Assembly: GCA_947494695.1 (NCBI GenBank)
Contig: CANLWB010000009.1
Location: 186,001-250,000 of the forward strand
Source: an uncultured Flavobacteriaceae bacterium
GTDB taxonomy: Bacteria > Bacteroidota > Bacteroidia > Flavobacteriales > Flavobacteriaceae
Reading direction: 5' to 3'
DNA length: 64,000 bases
Shown here: positions 28,975 through 40,000 of the stretch, one piece after another
Numbering within the stretch: the stretch's first letter is position 1
How the letters are laid out: each line of letters begins with the position of its first letter
Position numbers and translations under genes: made by a program
Notes under the pieces: model-generated
The model's input: the letters and a program-made list of their open reading frames with translations, nothing else
The model's database searches: none
Told to the model about the DNA's origin: nothing

Positions 28975-30696
28975 ATGAAAACGTATGTAATTTATATAGG
29001 AATATTAATAGCTGGTTTACTTTTAGGCTGGTTGTTGTTTGATGATTCTTCCAATGAACAAACGGAGCATAATCATTCTGAAATGGCTTCAGATAGTCAA
29101 ATATGGACGTGTTCTATGCATCCGAAAATTATGCAACCGGAATCAGGAGATTGTCCAATATGCGGTATGGATTTAATTCCTGTAGAAAGTGGAGCTAACG
29201 GATTAACGGCAGACCAATTTAAATTAACTAAAAATGCAATGGCTTTGGCCAACATCCAAACATCTGTTGTTGGTAAGAGTAAAGTCGAAGGGAATACGAT
29301 AAAACTTTCAGGAAAAATAGTTGAAAATGAAGAGTCAAACGTAGTTCAGGTAAGTTACTTTTCTGGTAGAATAGAAAAACTGAACGTTAGCTATACTGGG
29401 GAAAAAGTAAGAAAGGGACAATTACTAGCAACTATATATTCTCCGGAATTATTTGCAGCCCAACAAGAACTTATTACAGCATCTTCTTTAAAAGAATCTC
29501 AGCCAGAACTATATCAGGCGGTTCGTAATAAACTAAAACTTTGGAAGCTATCAGATGCCCAAATAAACCGAATTGAAGCATCTGGTAAAGTGAAAGAGAA
29601 TTTCTCCGTTTTCGCTACTGTATCGGGTACGGTATCTAAAAAATTAGTAGAACAAGGTGAGTATATCAAACAAGGGCAACCTTTATTAAAAATTGCAAAC
29701 CTAAACACTGTTTGGGCAAATTTAGATGTCTATGAAAATCAAATAGACTTGTTTAAGGTAGGACAGGAAATTTCAATTAAAACCAATGCCTATCCTAATA
29801 AAACGTTTAAATCAAAAGTATCTTTTATAGACCCAACCCTCGATGTAAAAACAAGGACTATGAAATTAAGAACTGTGTTAGATAACGGAGCAGATTTGTT
29901 CAAGCCGGGCATGTTTATAGAGGGTAATATAGAGCCCGTTAATGCTATGACTGAACAGACACTTGTTATTCCTTCAAGTGCTGTTTTGTGGACAGGAAAA
30001 CGCTCTGTAGTGTACCTAAAGAAGAATCCTAACGAACCCTTATTTGAATTACAAGAAGTAACTCTGGGTAATAGAACTGGAGAAAGCTACCAAGTATTAG
30101 AAGGTATTAATGATGGAGATGAAATTGTAACTAACGGCACGTTTACTGTAGATGCTGCTGCTCAATTGCAAGGTAAGAAATCCATGATGAATAAAGAAGG
30201 TGGCAAGGCAATGACTGGTCATGAAGGGCATGTTATGGATGATAAGGTTGAAAAAATTGATTTTAATAGTAACGTTGAAAAATCATTTCAACCAGTAATT
30301 GAAGCTTATATAAGTCTCAAAGATGCTTTAATTAAGTCTGATGTATTGTTGGCATCCCATGAAAGTAAAGTATTCAGAAAGGTATTAGAAGAAATACCTG
30401 TCGGTAAAAGAAAGCAAACACGTAATTATTGGTCTATTCTACATAAAACATCTAAAGGGATAAATGAAAATGTGAGTTTAGAGCATCAGCGTAAACAGTT
30501 TCAAATGATTTCAGATAAACTCATTGAAATGGTAAGAAACTTTGATAAGATTAGCCATAAGCTATTTGTACAGTTTTGTCCAATGGCAGATAATAACAAA
30601 GGAGCCTATTGGTTAAGTAAAGAAGAAAAAATTCTTAATCCATATTTTGGGGATGCCATGCTTAAATGTGGAGAAGTCAGACAAATAATAGAATAA
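28975..30696 (+). CDS. cusB: CusB-like efflux RND periplasmic adaptor with heavy-metal-binding motif and DUF3347 C-terminus
   Basis: IWTCSMHPKIMQPESGDCPICGMDLIPV; adaptor core QVSYFSGRIEKLNVSYTGEKVRKGQLLATIYSPELFAAQQEL; C-term VEKSFQPVIEAYISLKDALIKSD...FCPMADNNKGAYWLSKEEKILNPYFGDAMLKCGEVRQ. Confidence 0.93.
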   Translation: MKTYVIYIGILIAGLLLGWLLFDDSSNEQTEHNHSEMASDSQIWTCSMHPKIMQPESGDCPICGMDLIPVESGANGLTADQFKLTKNAMALANIQTSVVGKSKVEGNTIKLSGKIVENEESNVVQVSYFSGRIEKLNVSYTGEKVRKGQLLATIYSPELFAAQQELITASSLKESQPELYQAVRNKLKLWKLSDAQINRIEASGKVKENFSVFATVSGTVSKKLVEQGEYIKQGQPLLKIANLNTVWANLDVYENQIDLFKVGQEISIKTNAYPNKTFKSKVSFIDPTLDVKTRTMKLRTVLDNGADLFKPGMFIEGNIEPVNAMTEQTLVIPSSAVLWTGKRSVVYLKKNPNEPLFELQEVTLGNRTGESYQVLEGINDGDEIVTNGTFTVDAAAQLQGKKSMMNKEGGKAMTGHEGHVMDDKVEKIDFNSNVEKSFQPVIEAYISLKDALIKSDVLLASHESKVFRKVLEEIPVGKRKQTRNYWSILHKTSKGINENVSLEHQRKQFQMISDKLIEMVRNFDKISHKLFVQFCPMADNNKGAYWLSKEEKILNPYFGDAMLKCGEVRQIIE

Positions 30697-30727
30697 ACAA
30701 AAACAAATAATAATTAAATTTTTAAAA

Positions 30728-31123
30728 ATGAGAAAAGTAATTTTAGGTTTAGTAGTAATTGCAGCTATTAGTTTCATTAGCTGTAAAAATGAGACAAAAC
30801 AGAAAACAGATACAACTGCTGAAGTTGCACAAGAAATGGCAATGGCAGATTTGTCTTTTGGGGTAAGAGGAAATTGTGGTATGTGTAAAAAGACAATTGA
30901 AAAAGCAGCCAATAGTATAGATGGTGTTGCTAAAGCAACTTGGGATGTAGATAAAAAGAAAATTGATGTAACTTTTGATGATTCTAAAACTGATGCAATG
31001 GCAATTCATAAAGCAATAGCAGCTTCAGGTTACGATACCGAAAAAGTAGCTGGTAGTGAAGAAGCGTATAAAGTTTTACCAGGTTGTTGCCAGTACGACC
31101 ATGAAATGGCAATGAACCAATAA
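30728..31123 (+). CDS. Exported HMA-domain metallochaperone-like protein
   Basis: Lipoprotein-like leader ISFISCKN; FGVRGNCGMCKKTIEKAANSIDGVAKATWDVDKKKIDVTFDDSKTD. Confidence 0.88.
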   Translation: MRKVILGLVVIAAISFISCKNETKQKTDTTAEVAQEMAMADLSFGVRGNCGMCKKTIEKAANSIDGVAKATWDVDKKKIDVTFDDSKTDAMAIHKAIAASGYDTEKVAGSEEAYKVLPGCCQYDHEMAMNQ

Positions 31124-31353
31124 TTCGATCTTTCGATTTTCAAGTTTTTTTCATTCGTACTCTAGAAAACATAAAATATACTAGTTTTGTGACTATAATC
31201 GTATAACAGACTCAATGCCCAAAAACGTTACTAACAGGTTTTCCCTTTTGGAACCCACAGTAGACAAATACACGTTTAAGCAAGCTCGAAAGTCGTATTA
31301 AAACCAACACAACAATTTCTTAGCAGAAACGCTAGCCCTAATGAACCAAAAAG

Positions 31354-31965
31354 ATGAGTAAAAAGAGAATAACATTAAAAATTGACCCCAATTTATTGAT
31401 AGCCATTGGTGTCCTAATTGCAAGTTTTGGGACTTTAATCGTTTCTATGAAACAGGCATCTATAATGAACGAACAAACTGAAGTCCTCTTAGAACAATCT
31501 AAATTAAACGCCTGGCCAAGCCTGAGTATTGAAATGCACAAAGGATTTCAAAAAAATGGAATTAATAGATTTAGTGTTGAAATCTCAAATAGAGGAACAG
31601 GTCCAGCTATAATTGAACAAACTATTATTAAATATAATGGGGTATCTTTTAAGAATTGGACTGAGTTTTATGAATTACTACATGCCCCAGACTCTATACG
31701 AACTGGTCATGGCAATGATATTCTTTACAATAGAATTATTTCGCCTAATGAGGATTTCATATTAGTTAATTGGTCATTTAATAAAAAACTTGCTCGATTT
31801 ATTTACGAGAGAGCTAACAATTTTAGTGTTGAAATCTGTTATAAATCCGTTTATGGAGACTTGTGGAATGTATGCAGAAATGGACTAAAAAGCAATTTAG
31901 AAAAGAATCAAAGAAAAAAAATAGATGCTTGTGACGCCTCAAATGAAGTCTTATTTGAAGAATAA
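31354..31965 (+). CDS. Hypothetical membrane-anchored protein
   Basis: 203 aa with one N-terminal TM helix (LLIAIGVLIASFGTLIVSM) and beta-rich remainder. Confidence 0.65.
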   Translation: MSKKRITLKIDPNLLIAIGVLIASFGTLIVSMKQASIMNEQTEVLLEQSKLNAWPSLSIEMHKGFQKNGINRFSVEISNRGTGPAIIEQTIIKYNGVSFKNWTEFYELLHAPDSIRTGHGNDILYNRIISPNEDFILVNWSFNKKLARFIYERANNFSVEICYKSVYGDLWNVCRNGLKSNLEKNQRKKIDACDASNEVLFEE

Positions 31966-32149
31966 ATACTAAAGCTGATAAGACTCTGAAGAAATAGATG
32001 CAAACATACCCCACCAACTGGAATACCGCAATGAGTCAATCATTCGGAAATAAGATTATAAAATCACCCCATAGTATTGATAATATGATGAAACATCATA
32101 AGTATAAAGATCATGAACGCCCCGAACACAAAACCGAAAAAATAGTAAA

Positions 32150-32515
32150 ATGGACATCGAAATTATTGAAAACAATGGCATTAAAATAGCAAAATTATTA
32201 TCCGATAACATAGAAATTAACAACCCGCAAGATGCTGTTGAAATACTAATGAACTGTAGATATCAAGGCGCTCAAAGCATTATTATCTCAGAAAAGAATT
32301 TGAACAAGGATTTCTTCGAGTTAAAAACAAAAATAGCCGGTGAAATTTTGCAGAAATTTTCAACCTATGATTCGAAACTAGCGATTATTGGAGACTTCAA
32401 CAATTTAGAGCGTAAGAGCTTAAAGGATTTTATATATGAAAGCAATAGGCTAAAACGAATAAATTTTGTTAGCTCAATAGAAGAAGGCATTGAAAAACTG
32501 ACTTCAAAAAAGTAA
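32150..32515 (+). CDS. DUF4180 domain-containing protein
   Basis: MDIEIIENNGIKIAKLLSDNIEINNPQDAVEILMNCRYQGAQSIIISEKNLNKDFFELKTKIAGEILQKFSTYDSKLAIIGDF. Confidence 0.85.
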   Translation: MDIEIIENNGIKIAKLLSDNIEINNPQDAVEILMNCRYQGAQSIIISEKNLNKDFFELKTKIAGEILQKFSTYDSKLAIIGDFNNLERKSLKDFIYESNRLKRINFVSSIEEGIEKLTSKK

Positions 32516-32591
32516 CAACATCTTAGAAGAAGTCTTTAACCACAGGCTAAAAGAAACTGTAACATTATAAACCTAACCCCCTTATTATCAA

Positions 32592-33833
32592 ATGAATTAT
32601 AAAGATCAAAAAACAAAGATTTTATTAAGTGCTATTAGTTTACTCAATTGTATTATCGTTTTTTCCCAAAGCATAAAGGCATACGATGGACACATAAACG
32701 TCGATATCAACCAGCGAAAAATTCGGGCCACTTTCGAAATCACGTTTAATACATTACCACAGGATGATACCATAAAATTATTTATACATCAATCAGCAAA
32801 TATTGCTAGAATCTCTTCCAATTCTAATACTATTGAGTACAAGGAACTCAGTGAACAATTTCAAGAAGAAGATAAAGCCATTGAAATTAGCCCAGAAGAC
32901 ATTAGAAATAAAAAATTAACAATAGCATACTCCCATAGTTTAGATCGTATTGAGAATGAAAATTTTCAATTCAATGAAAACTGGCATGAACTCAATCTAT
33001 ATACCGCATGGTTTCCACTCAATATGGAATATGGTCGCTTTGAATACAGTATTAGTGCTCAAATCCCAGAGAATTATAAACTAGTAAGTTCTGGAACCGT
33101 ATCTAATAACAGGGGGTTTTGGCAAATCAATCAAAAGTCGCCATCCTTTGATATACCAATCATTATCTCGCCTCAATTTAAATCTATATCGGTTGCACAG
33201 GAGAGCATTAAAATTCACCATATAGATTTAAATTCAGAAACCGAAAAAGCTATAGAAAATGCTACCAATTCACATTATGACTTTCTAAACAAAACCTTAG
33301 GAAAGTCCAGTACGACTAATCTCACCCTGGCCGTTAATCAATTTAACCGTCCGATGTCGTACGCCCGAAAAGGCTTTATTTCCCTCACAGTTAGAAATTC
33401 ATTTAGTATTAAGGATGAACAAATACTTGCCCACGAAATCGGACACCTGTGGTGGAATAAGGTATCAGTTAGTAACTGGGAAGATTGGTTGAATGAAGGG
33501 TTTGCCGAATATTCTTCTATTTTAATATTAAGGAATACATATGGAGATGAAAATTTCGACAAAAACATAAGAACTTTAGAACATAGAATTAAAGATTTAC
33601 CATCGCTGTATAAACTAAAAAAAGAAAACACAAAAAACCAAAGTTCTATTACATACAAAGGAGCGTATTTGCTTTATCTACTTGAAACTAAAATTGGGCG
33701 TGAAAAATTTTCTACTTTTCTTAGAATTGTACATCAGAAAAATATAAAGAAAACTTCCGATTTTCTCATGTTGGTTAAGGACGAATTAGGAGAGGATGTA
33801 GAAAAATTTCTAAATGAACAAATGAACAAATAA
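32592..33833 (+). CDS. M1-like gluzincin aminopeptidase
   Basis: ILAHEIGHLWWNKVSVSNWEDWLNEGFAEYSSILIL: HExxH-N18-E Zn site. Confidence 0.85.
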   Translation: MNYKDQKTKILLSAISLLNCIIVFSQSIKAYDGHINVDINQRKIRATFEITFNTLPQDDTIKLFIHQSANIARISSNSNTIEYKELSEQFQEEDKAIEISPEDIRNKKLTIAYSHSLDRIENENFQFNENWHELNLYTAWFPLNMEYGRFEYSISAQIPENYKLVSSGTVSNNRGFWQINQKSPSFDIPIIISPQFKSISVAQESIKIHHIDLNSETEKAIENATNSHYDFLNKTLGKSSTTNLTLAVNQFNRPMSYARKGFISLTVRNSFSIKDEQILAHEIGHLWWNKVSVSNWEDWLNEGFAEYSSILILRNTYGDENFDKNIRTLEHRIKDLPSLYKLKKENTKNQSSITYKGAYLLYLLETKIGREKFSTFLRIVHQKNIKKTSDFLMLVKDELGEDVEKFLNEQMNK

Positions 33834-33854
33834 CCAGAGCTCAATAGCTCTAAT

Positions 33855-34035
33855 AAAAAAGGTGAACTAACGTTCACCTTTTTTGCCCCAAATCTACCAT
33901 GAACTTAACCTACTTATGTTATGGTTCTTCAAACATAAAGAAGTTCTATCAATTAAAACAGAATTTTCTATAAACCCCTTATCTAATCGTTTAAATGAGT
34001 TTATACTCCTGAATAGTAATAGTTTTCAACCTCTT
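33855..34035. repeat. Copy B of the ~165-bp intergenic direct repeat, beginning with a perfect terminator hairpin
   Basis: AAAAAAGGTGAAC-TAAC-GTTCACCTTTTTT then gccccaaatctaccatgaacttaacctacttatgttatgg..., matching 17441-17620. Confidence 0.9.
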
Positions 34036-34353
34036 TATTGTCATAATAACTTATAGCAGTTAAATTATTAACAAGCAACACTTAAAAAATAGAGTATAAA
34101 ACTTTTCATATATTCTAGAAGGGTGCTTCAAGAAAGATAAACTTTAAAGCTAGTGTTTACCAAAAAAAAGGAAAACGAAACTCCGGATATAAAACAGGTG
34201 ATAACAATATCTACCAAAACTAATTGCTTTGGCTAAGCTTTTATTTATAAAATTTCATCAGTTCTTTTTAGATTTGCTCTTGTTTTCTAACTTAGCTTCT
34301 TAACCTCGAAACTAACCATAAACATGCTGTTAGTATCCATTTAAAAAAAATTA

Positions 34354-34500
34354 ATGAAACGAATTCAAGCTATAATTTTCTTGCTTCCAGTATTTTTTTT
34401 GAATGCAAAAAATTCAACACTCGACAAATCTGAAAAACCAATCGAAAAAAACGAAAAATCAAAGACATTATAGAAGACAAACCAAGGGTCTGTTTTACAT
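34354..34500 (+). pseudogene. Short exported-protein remnant with possible frameshift; identity uncertain
   Basis: MKRIQAIIFLLPVFFLNAKNSTLDKSEKPIEKNEKSKTL*; the adjacent frame continues KIKDIIEDKPRVCFTFDNGTPSNTNDEFCREN*. Confidence 0.35.
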
Positions 34501-34839
34501 TTGACAATGGAACACCATCCAATACCAATGATGAATTTTGTAGAGAAAACTAAGGGAATTTTAAACGAAAACGCAGCTGTATTATATGGTATATTTGGTA
34601 TTATTTCCGATTCGGGCTTCTTTCCTACAAGAAAACTCCTAAATGAATTCCTTCTTAAAGGAAATGACCCTTGCGACCAAGACGAAAGAATGGATCATTG
34701 GAAACCGTTTGAACTTAAGACCAAGGAGTATTCTGAAATAAAAAATTGGTGGATTGGTTTATATCCTAATGCAGTTGAAAGTGATTTAGAACAGAAATCT
34801 TGGGAAGATTGGGTACAGATTATTATAGATCTCGAATAA
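34501..34839 (+). CDS. Hypothetical protein
   Basis: 112 aa ORF with normal composition (RMDHWKPFELKTKEYSEIKNWWIGLYPNAVESDLEQKSWEDWVQIIIDLE); family not recognised. Confidence 0.5.
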   Translation: MTMEHHPIPMMNFVEKTKGILNENAAVLYGIFGIISDSGFFPTRKLLNEFLLKGNDPCDQDERMDHWKPFELKTKEYSEIKNWWIGLYPNAVESDLEQKSWEDWVQIIIDLE

Positions 34840-35373
34840 TTATTTATAACATAAATAAAATGAACAGCCAACAACATATCCTAAAATCAATCGCTGATGT
34901 AGGTCTAGTTATAAAAGCCCTCATGGGTTTTCTATCGGGTTTACAACCATACCCCGAACAACTTTTATAATAAAAAAAGCGAACTGCAAAATAGCCGAAC
35001 TACTCCAAAAATCTAGTAAACCCTTAGTCAAACACATTGTTCTTTTATCTGCTAGCTTAGCTTCGAATAAAAAACAATGAAGGTATTACAATACAATAAG
35101 ATTATAGAATTGTTTGGAATCCTTTTACTTCCAAATACCAATTCCATAGTCTAAGACAAAACATCGAAAAGAACGTTTTACTAAATATTATTTTATCGAT
35201 TAAAAACAATCAATGAAGCCATTTTTTTTAAAAATCTTAAAATTAGCTAGTTATAAAAAACAACTTTTATATATTTGAATCAGTAGAGCCTACTAAATAC
35301 CAATTGTCAATCATCAAAAAAACACGCTCAATAAGTGTTAAAACCTTAAACTTCTAAATTAGAATACCCGAAC

Positions 35374-36561
35374 ATGACCTCCTTTAAAACCAACACTCTA
35401 ACTCCTATAAAACTTTTGCTATTATCCCTAATTTTTTTTTCTTGTAGTAAGGATGATGGGGAAGATCAATCTATTTACATAAATGATGTATCTAATATAG
35501 TTTTAGATTTTTACAATATAAAAACCTCTGAAGTATACACCAACATCAATTATCAATTTTCAGGACCAAACACAATAGACATTCTCAAAAAAATCTTATA
35601 TAAGCTTCCAACTGATGATAGTTACACAGAAGCCAATGAAGGTCTTATAACCAATTTAAAACCTGGTAAAAAATATTTAATCAAAGCAGTAATCGAAATA
35701 GGTGGCAAACAGAAAGCATCAGAGGAATTGAGTTTTATCACCTTAGGCTTTGAATCTAATTTATTAATTGGAAGAGTATTAGACTACGAGAATAGAATAT
35801 ACTCTATTTCCGATCAATCAGGATCTTTTAACTATAAAAAAGCTCCCGAATTAAGAGGCTACTTAAAGGTTGGTCAAGATAGTTTGGAACTAGAAAAAAT
35901 TGAACCGACTAGTTATGGATCATTCAGAATAACGCTACCCCAAGACACCCAATATTTTTTCGAAAAAGATTCAGAACATGTTATTAGAAAAGAATTTAGC
36001 ATTGGTTTGTTTAGTGGTGATTATTATATAGAAATAACCGAATCTGTTTTAGAAGATAATTCTAAGTTTTTAATTAAACATGATCACCATTTTACGCTTT
36101 ACAACAAAGTACCATTTATTGACAAAATTCTACTCTATAGCCCCTTTTTACAAGAATATACCTGTGATGGTATTTCCAAAATTAGATTCAGTATTCACGG
36201 AGGCTTTGGAAAACAAAAAGCATCCATCTGGAGCGATAGCCAAGAGAATAAATATGAAGAAATCTCTATCTCCATTAAAAGGAATGAATCTACAAGCAAT
36301 GAACAACTAAGCATTCTTGACTATAACGCTTTAGCCCCCAGATCTGAAAATGAAAATGGTTGGGTTTGTGACTTAGAACAGTATCGTGCTTATGAAAATA
36401 TTTCCGATCCAGTAGTGGGTATGGAACATTTAATTAATTCAATTCAATTCTCATTAAACAGAGATACTTATAGAAGAGGACACTATCAAATTCAATTTAG
36501 TGGAGTTGATAATACTGGCAAAGTATGGCACTCTAATCCCTTTGACTTTTTTCTTGAATAA
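35374..36561 (+). CDS. Hypothetical lipoprotein, beta-sandwich-like
   Basis: Lipobox LLSLIFFSCSKDDGEDQ; beta-rich 395 aa. Confidence 0.7.
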   Translation: MTSFKTNTLTPIKLLLLSLIFFSCSKDDGEDQSIYINDVSNIVLDFYNIKTSEVYTNINYQFSGPNTIDILKKILYKLPTDDSYTEANEGLITNLKPGKKYLIKAVIEIGGKQKASEELSFITLGFESNLLIGRVLDYENRIYSISDQSGSFNYKKAPELRGYLKVGQDSLELEKIEPTSYGSFRITLPQDTQYFFEKDSEHVIRKEFSIGLFSGDYYIEITESVLEDNSKFLIKHDHHFTLYNKVPFIDKILLYSPFLQEYTCDGISKIRFSIHGGFGKQKASIWSDSQENKYEEISISIKRNESTSNEQLSILDYNALAPRSENENGWVCDLEQYRAYENISDPVVGMEHLINSIQFSLNRDTYRRGHYQIQFSGVDNTGKVWHSNPFDFFLE

Positions 36562-37099
36562 AAACAATTTATGGTCATGTTTTACCAACTTACATATATA
36601 CCACCCCAATCCTAAAAACTCCTTGGTAAATCGATACTTGTAAAATTAAGCACCAAACGAAATAACTAATCTTATACACACATTACGGTCAAACATACTT
36701 GTAACAAACTCGAAGTAAACCATTTGGTATTAAACAATTCTACTGTCACACCTCTAAACTGTACTTTAAGGGCTGTTTAAAAATTGTTAGTAGAAACGCA
36801 AACCCCGAAAACTAACAATATCAGAACACGATTGGTTTATTAATTCTTTTATTAAAAATTAAATCAACACATCTATTCTTTTTATTGAGTAATTTAATGT
36901 TAGAAATGTTATAATAGATCACCTATCCAGTTTCAAAGTTTTTAGCGCAAATGTAGGAGATGTTTTAATACAATTTTTCAAATATCGCTAACATTAACGA
37001 GCAGAATTATTTACCCCCTTTCATAGACTGCTATTTTACCCTTAAAGACATTTTCTTCTTTTGATATTTGACAAATTAAACTAAATAACTAAGACTTTT

Positions 37100-40000
37100 A
37101 TGGAAAAAACCAAATTAAAACAATTAAAATATGGTAAAGCTTTACTCTGTTTTATGTTACTTTTTACAAGTATGTCCGCAATAGCGCAAAATACAATTAA
37201 TGGTATGGTTTCAGATAAAAACGGACCCTTGCCAGGAGTTAATATCATGGTAAAAGGAACGAGCAATGGAACACAAACTGATTTTGATGGAAAATATAGT
37301 TTAAATAACATATCTAGTACCGATATATTGGTATTTAGTTTTATAGGATTTGTAACTCAGGAGATCACAATGGGCAATCAAACAACTATGAATGTTATTC
37401 TACAGGAAGACACACAATCCTTAGATGAAGTTGTAGTTGTTGGATATGGTACACAAAGGAAGAGTGACCTAACCGGTGCAGTATCGGTAGTGAAAGGAGA
37501 TGCTGTTAACATTGCTCCAACACCAAACCTTACCCAAAACTTATCAGGTAAGTTAACCGGTGTTATTACCAGGCAAGTTTCTGGGAACCCTGCGGGCGAT
37601 AACGATAATGAATTTTTAATTCGTGGTCAAAGTACTTTTGGCAACAACAGTGCGCTTATACTTGTAGATGGGATTGAAAGAAGTATTGATAGAATTGACC
37701 CCAATGCCATTGAAAGTATTACGATATTAAAAGATGCTGCCTCTGCTGCCATTTACGGAGCCCGAGCTGCAAATGGTGTTGTGTTAGTAACCACAAAACG
37801 TGGAGCTACTGGAGCTCCAAGTATTTCATTTAATAGCACTTTTGGATTTCAATCTGCCGCCAATGTTCCTGAAGTTTTAAATGCAGGACAATTCGCCGAA
37901 TTTTATAATGAAGCCAGAGCTAATATTGGAGACACCCCTGCTTTTACTGATGAGCAAGTAAGACAGTACCAGGACGGCACATTACCAAGCACAAATTGGT
38001 GGGACGAAGTTATTCGCAAATCGGCTCCAATTCAACAATACGGTCTTACAGTTAGTGGTGGAGGCCAAAAAGTGCGATATTTCACTAGTTTAGGTATGTT
38101 AGACCAAAAAGGGCTTTATGAAACGTCTTCGTTTAAAAGGTATAACGTACGAGCTAATATTGACGTTGATATAACAAACAGGCTTACCTTCGCAATCGAT
38201 TTAGCAGGAAGAAGAGAAGAAATTAGCGATTCTAGTAATGAACCGTTTGGTTCTTTATTAAATGCACAACCTACATCTCCTGCCTATGTTCCCGATAGTG
38301 TTGAACCAGGAGGCTTAAATTATAATGGTGTTAATATTAGCCCTATTGGAGAGGCGCTTCGTTCAGGTTATAATAGAACGAACTGGGCCGTATTTCAAGG
38401 AAACTTAAAATTAGATTATGATATTCCTATTGACGGCTTATCTACTACCTTTAAATATAGTTATGACCACTCTTTTAGAACCGATAAAGATTTCGAAAGA
38501 CCTTATACATTTTATGTTTTCGATCCTGTCAATGATATATATAATGCCTTTCCAAGCCTTACTAACATTACTTTAGAAGAGCGATACGAGCAACCCATTA
38601 GGCAAACCACTCAGTTTTTTCTAAAGTATAATAAAGACTTTGGAAAACATAAAATTGGTGGATTATTTGTGTTTGAGCAGGTAGATTTTAGTAGAAATAA
38701 TATAAAAGCTAGAAGAGAAGGATTCATTTCTCCGGCATTAGATCAATTACTTGCTGGTGGATCCATAGAATCATCTGATGGTGGTGGATTTGAAGAAGCC
38801 AGACAAGGGTATATAGGAAGGTTTACCTATAGCTATGCAGACAGGTATTTATTTCAAGCCAATGTTAGGCATGATGGATCCAATATTTTCCCTAAAAATG
38901 GTAGATGGGGTACATTTCCCGCATTTTCGGCCGCTTGGAAAATATCTGAAGAAAACTTCTTAAAAAATGTAAACTTTATTCAATCCTTGAAAGTTAGAGC
39001 ATCCTGGGGTAAATTTGGTAATGACAGAGTTAGTGCTTTCCAATATTTATCTGCATACGAGTTTAGACTTGGTTCTGTAATTGGAGGGGCTTTTAATCCA
39101 GGAATTAGAGATACGGGTGTTCCAAATCCAAATATTACCTGGGAAACGGCAACCGACAAAAACCTGGGGGTAGATTTTAGTTTATTCAGTGGTCGTTTAT
39201 CTGGGGAATTCAATGTATTCAATAAACGCACAGAAGATATTCTACTCCCCTTAACAGGAAAAATCCCGGAAACGTTTGGAGGTGCTTTACCAGACACGAA
39301 TCAGGCTATTACTGAGAACAAAGGTTTTGAAGTTGTCTTAACCTATAAAGATCAAATTGGTAAAGACTTTAACTTTACAATCTCTCCAAATATTACCAGA
39401 GCGCAAAATGAGGTTATATTTCGCGCAGAAGCCGATGACGTACCAGATCGAATAAAAAGAACGGGGAGACCTTTCAATCAAATATTTGGTTTTACAGATG
39501 CAGGACTTTTTAAAACACAGGCAGAAATAGATAATTGGGCCGATCAAGATGGCCAGGGCAATGCATCTATAAACACAGGAGACATAAAGTATGTTGATTT
39601 AAATAATGATGGTATTATTGATGGAGAAGACATAAGTCATATAGGTAAAAGTGTGATACCAGAAATTATATTTGGTTTAAACCTTTCTGCAAACTATAAA
39701 AACCTTGATTTTAGCGCAAGTTTCCAGGGTGCTACAGAATTTAACTCGTATGCTTTCTTAGGTGCTTTCGGACTTGGTAGTAACGCCATCAAAGAACGGG
39801 TCGTGAATGCCTTTAGAGAAGGTAACGAGAATGCCCCCTACCCTAGAACGTATTTTAATGACCCTCCTAATAACACAAGAACATCTACCTTTTGGATGAT
39901 CGATGGATCTTATGTAAAATTAAGAAACGTTGAAATAGGATACACGTTACCCAAAACAGTACTTGAAAAACTTGGACTTTCCACTTGTAGGTTTTTTGTT

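Noticed and set aside
31998-32189. 63-aa ORF MQTYPTNWNTAMSQSF...
   Set aside because: Short, overlaps the start of the DUF4180 gene, no family recognised; could be a remnant but evidence is too thin.
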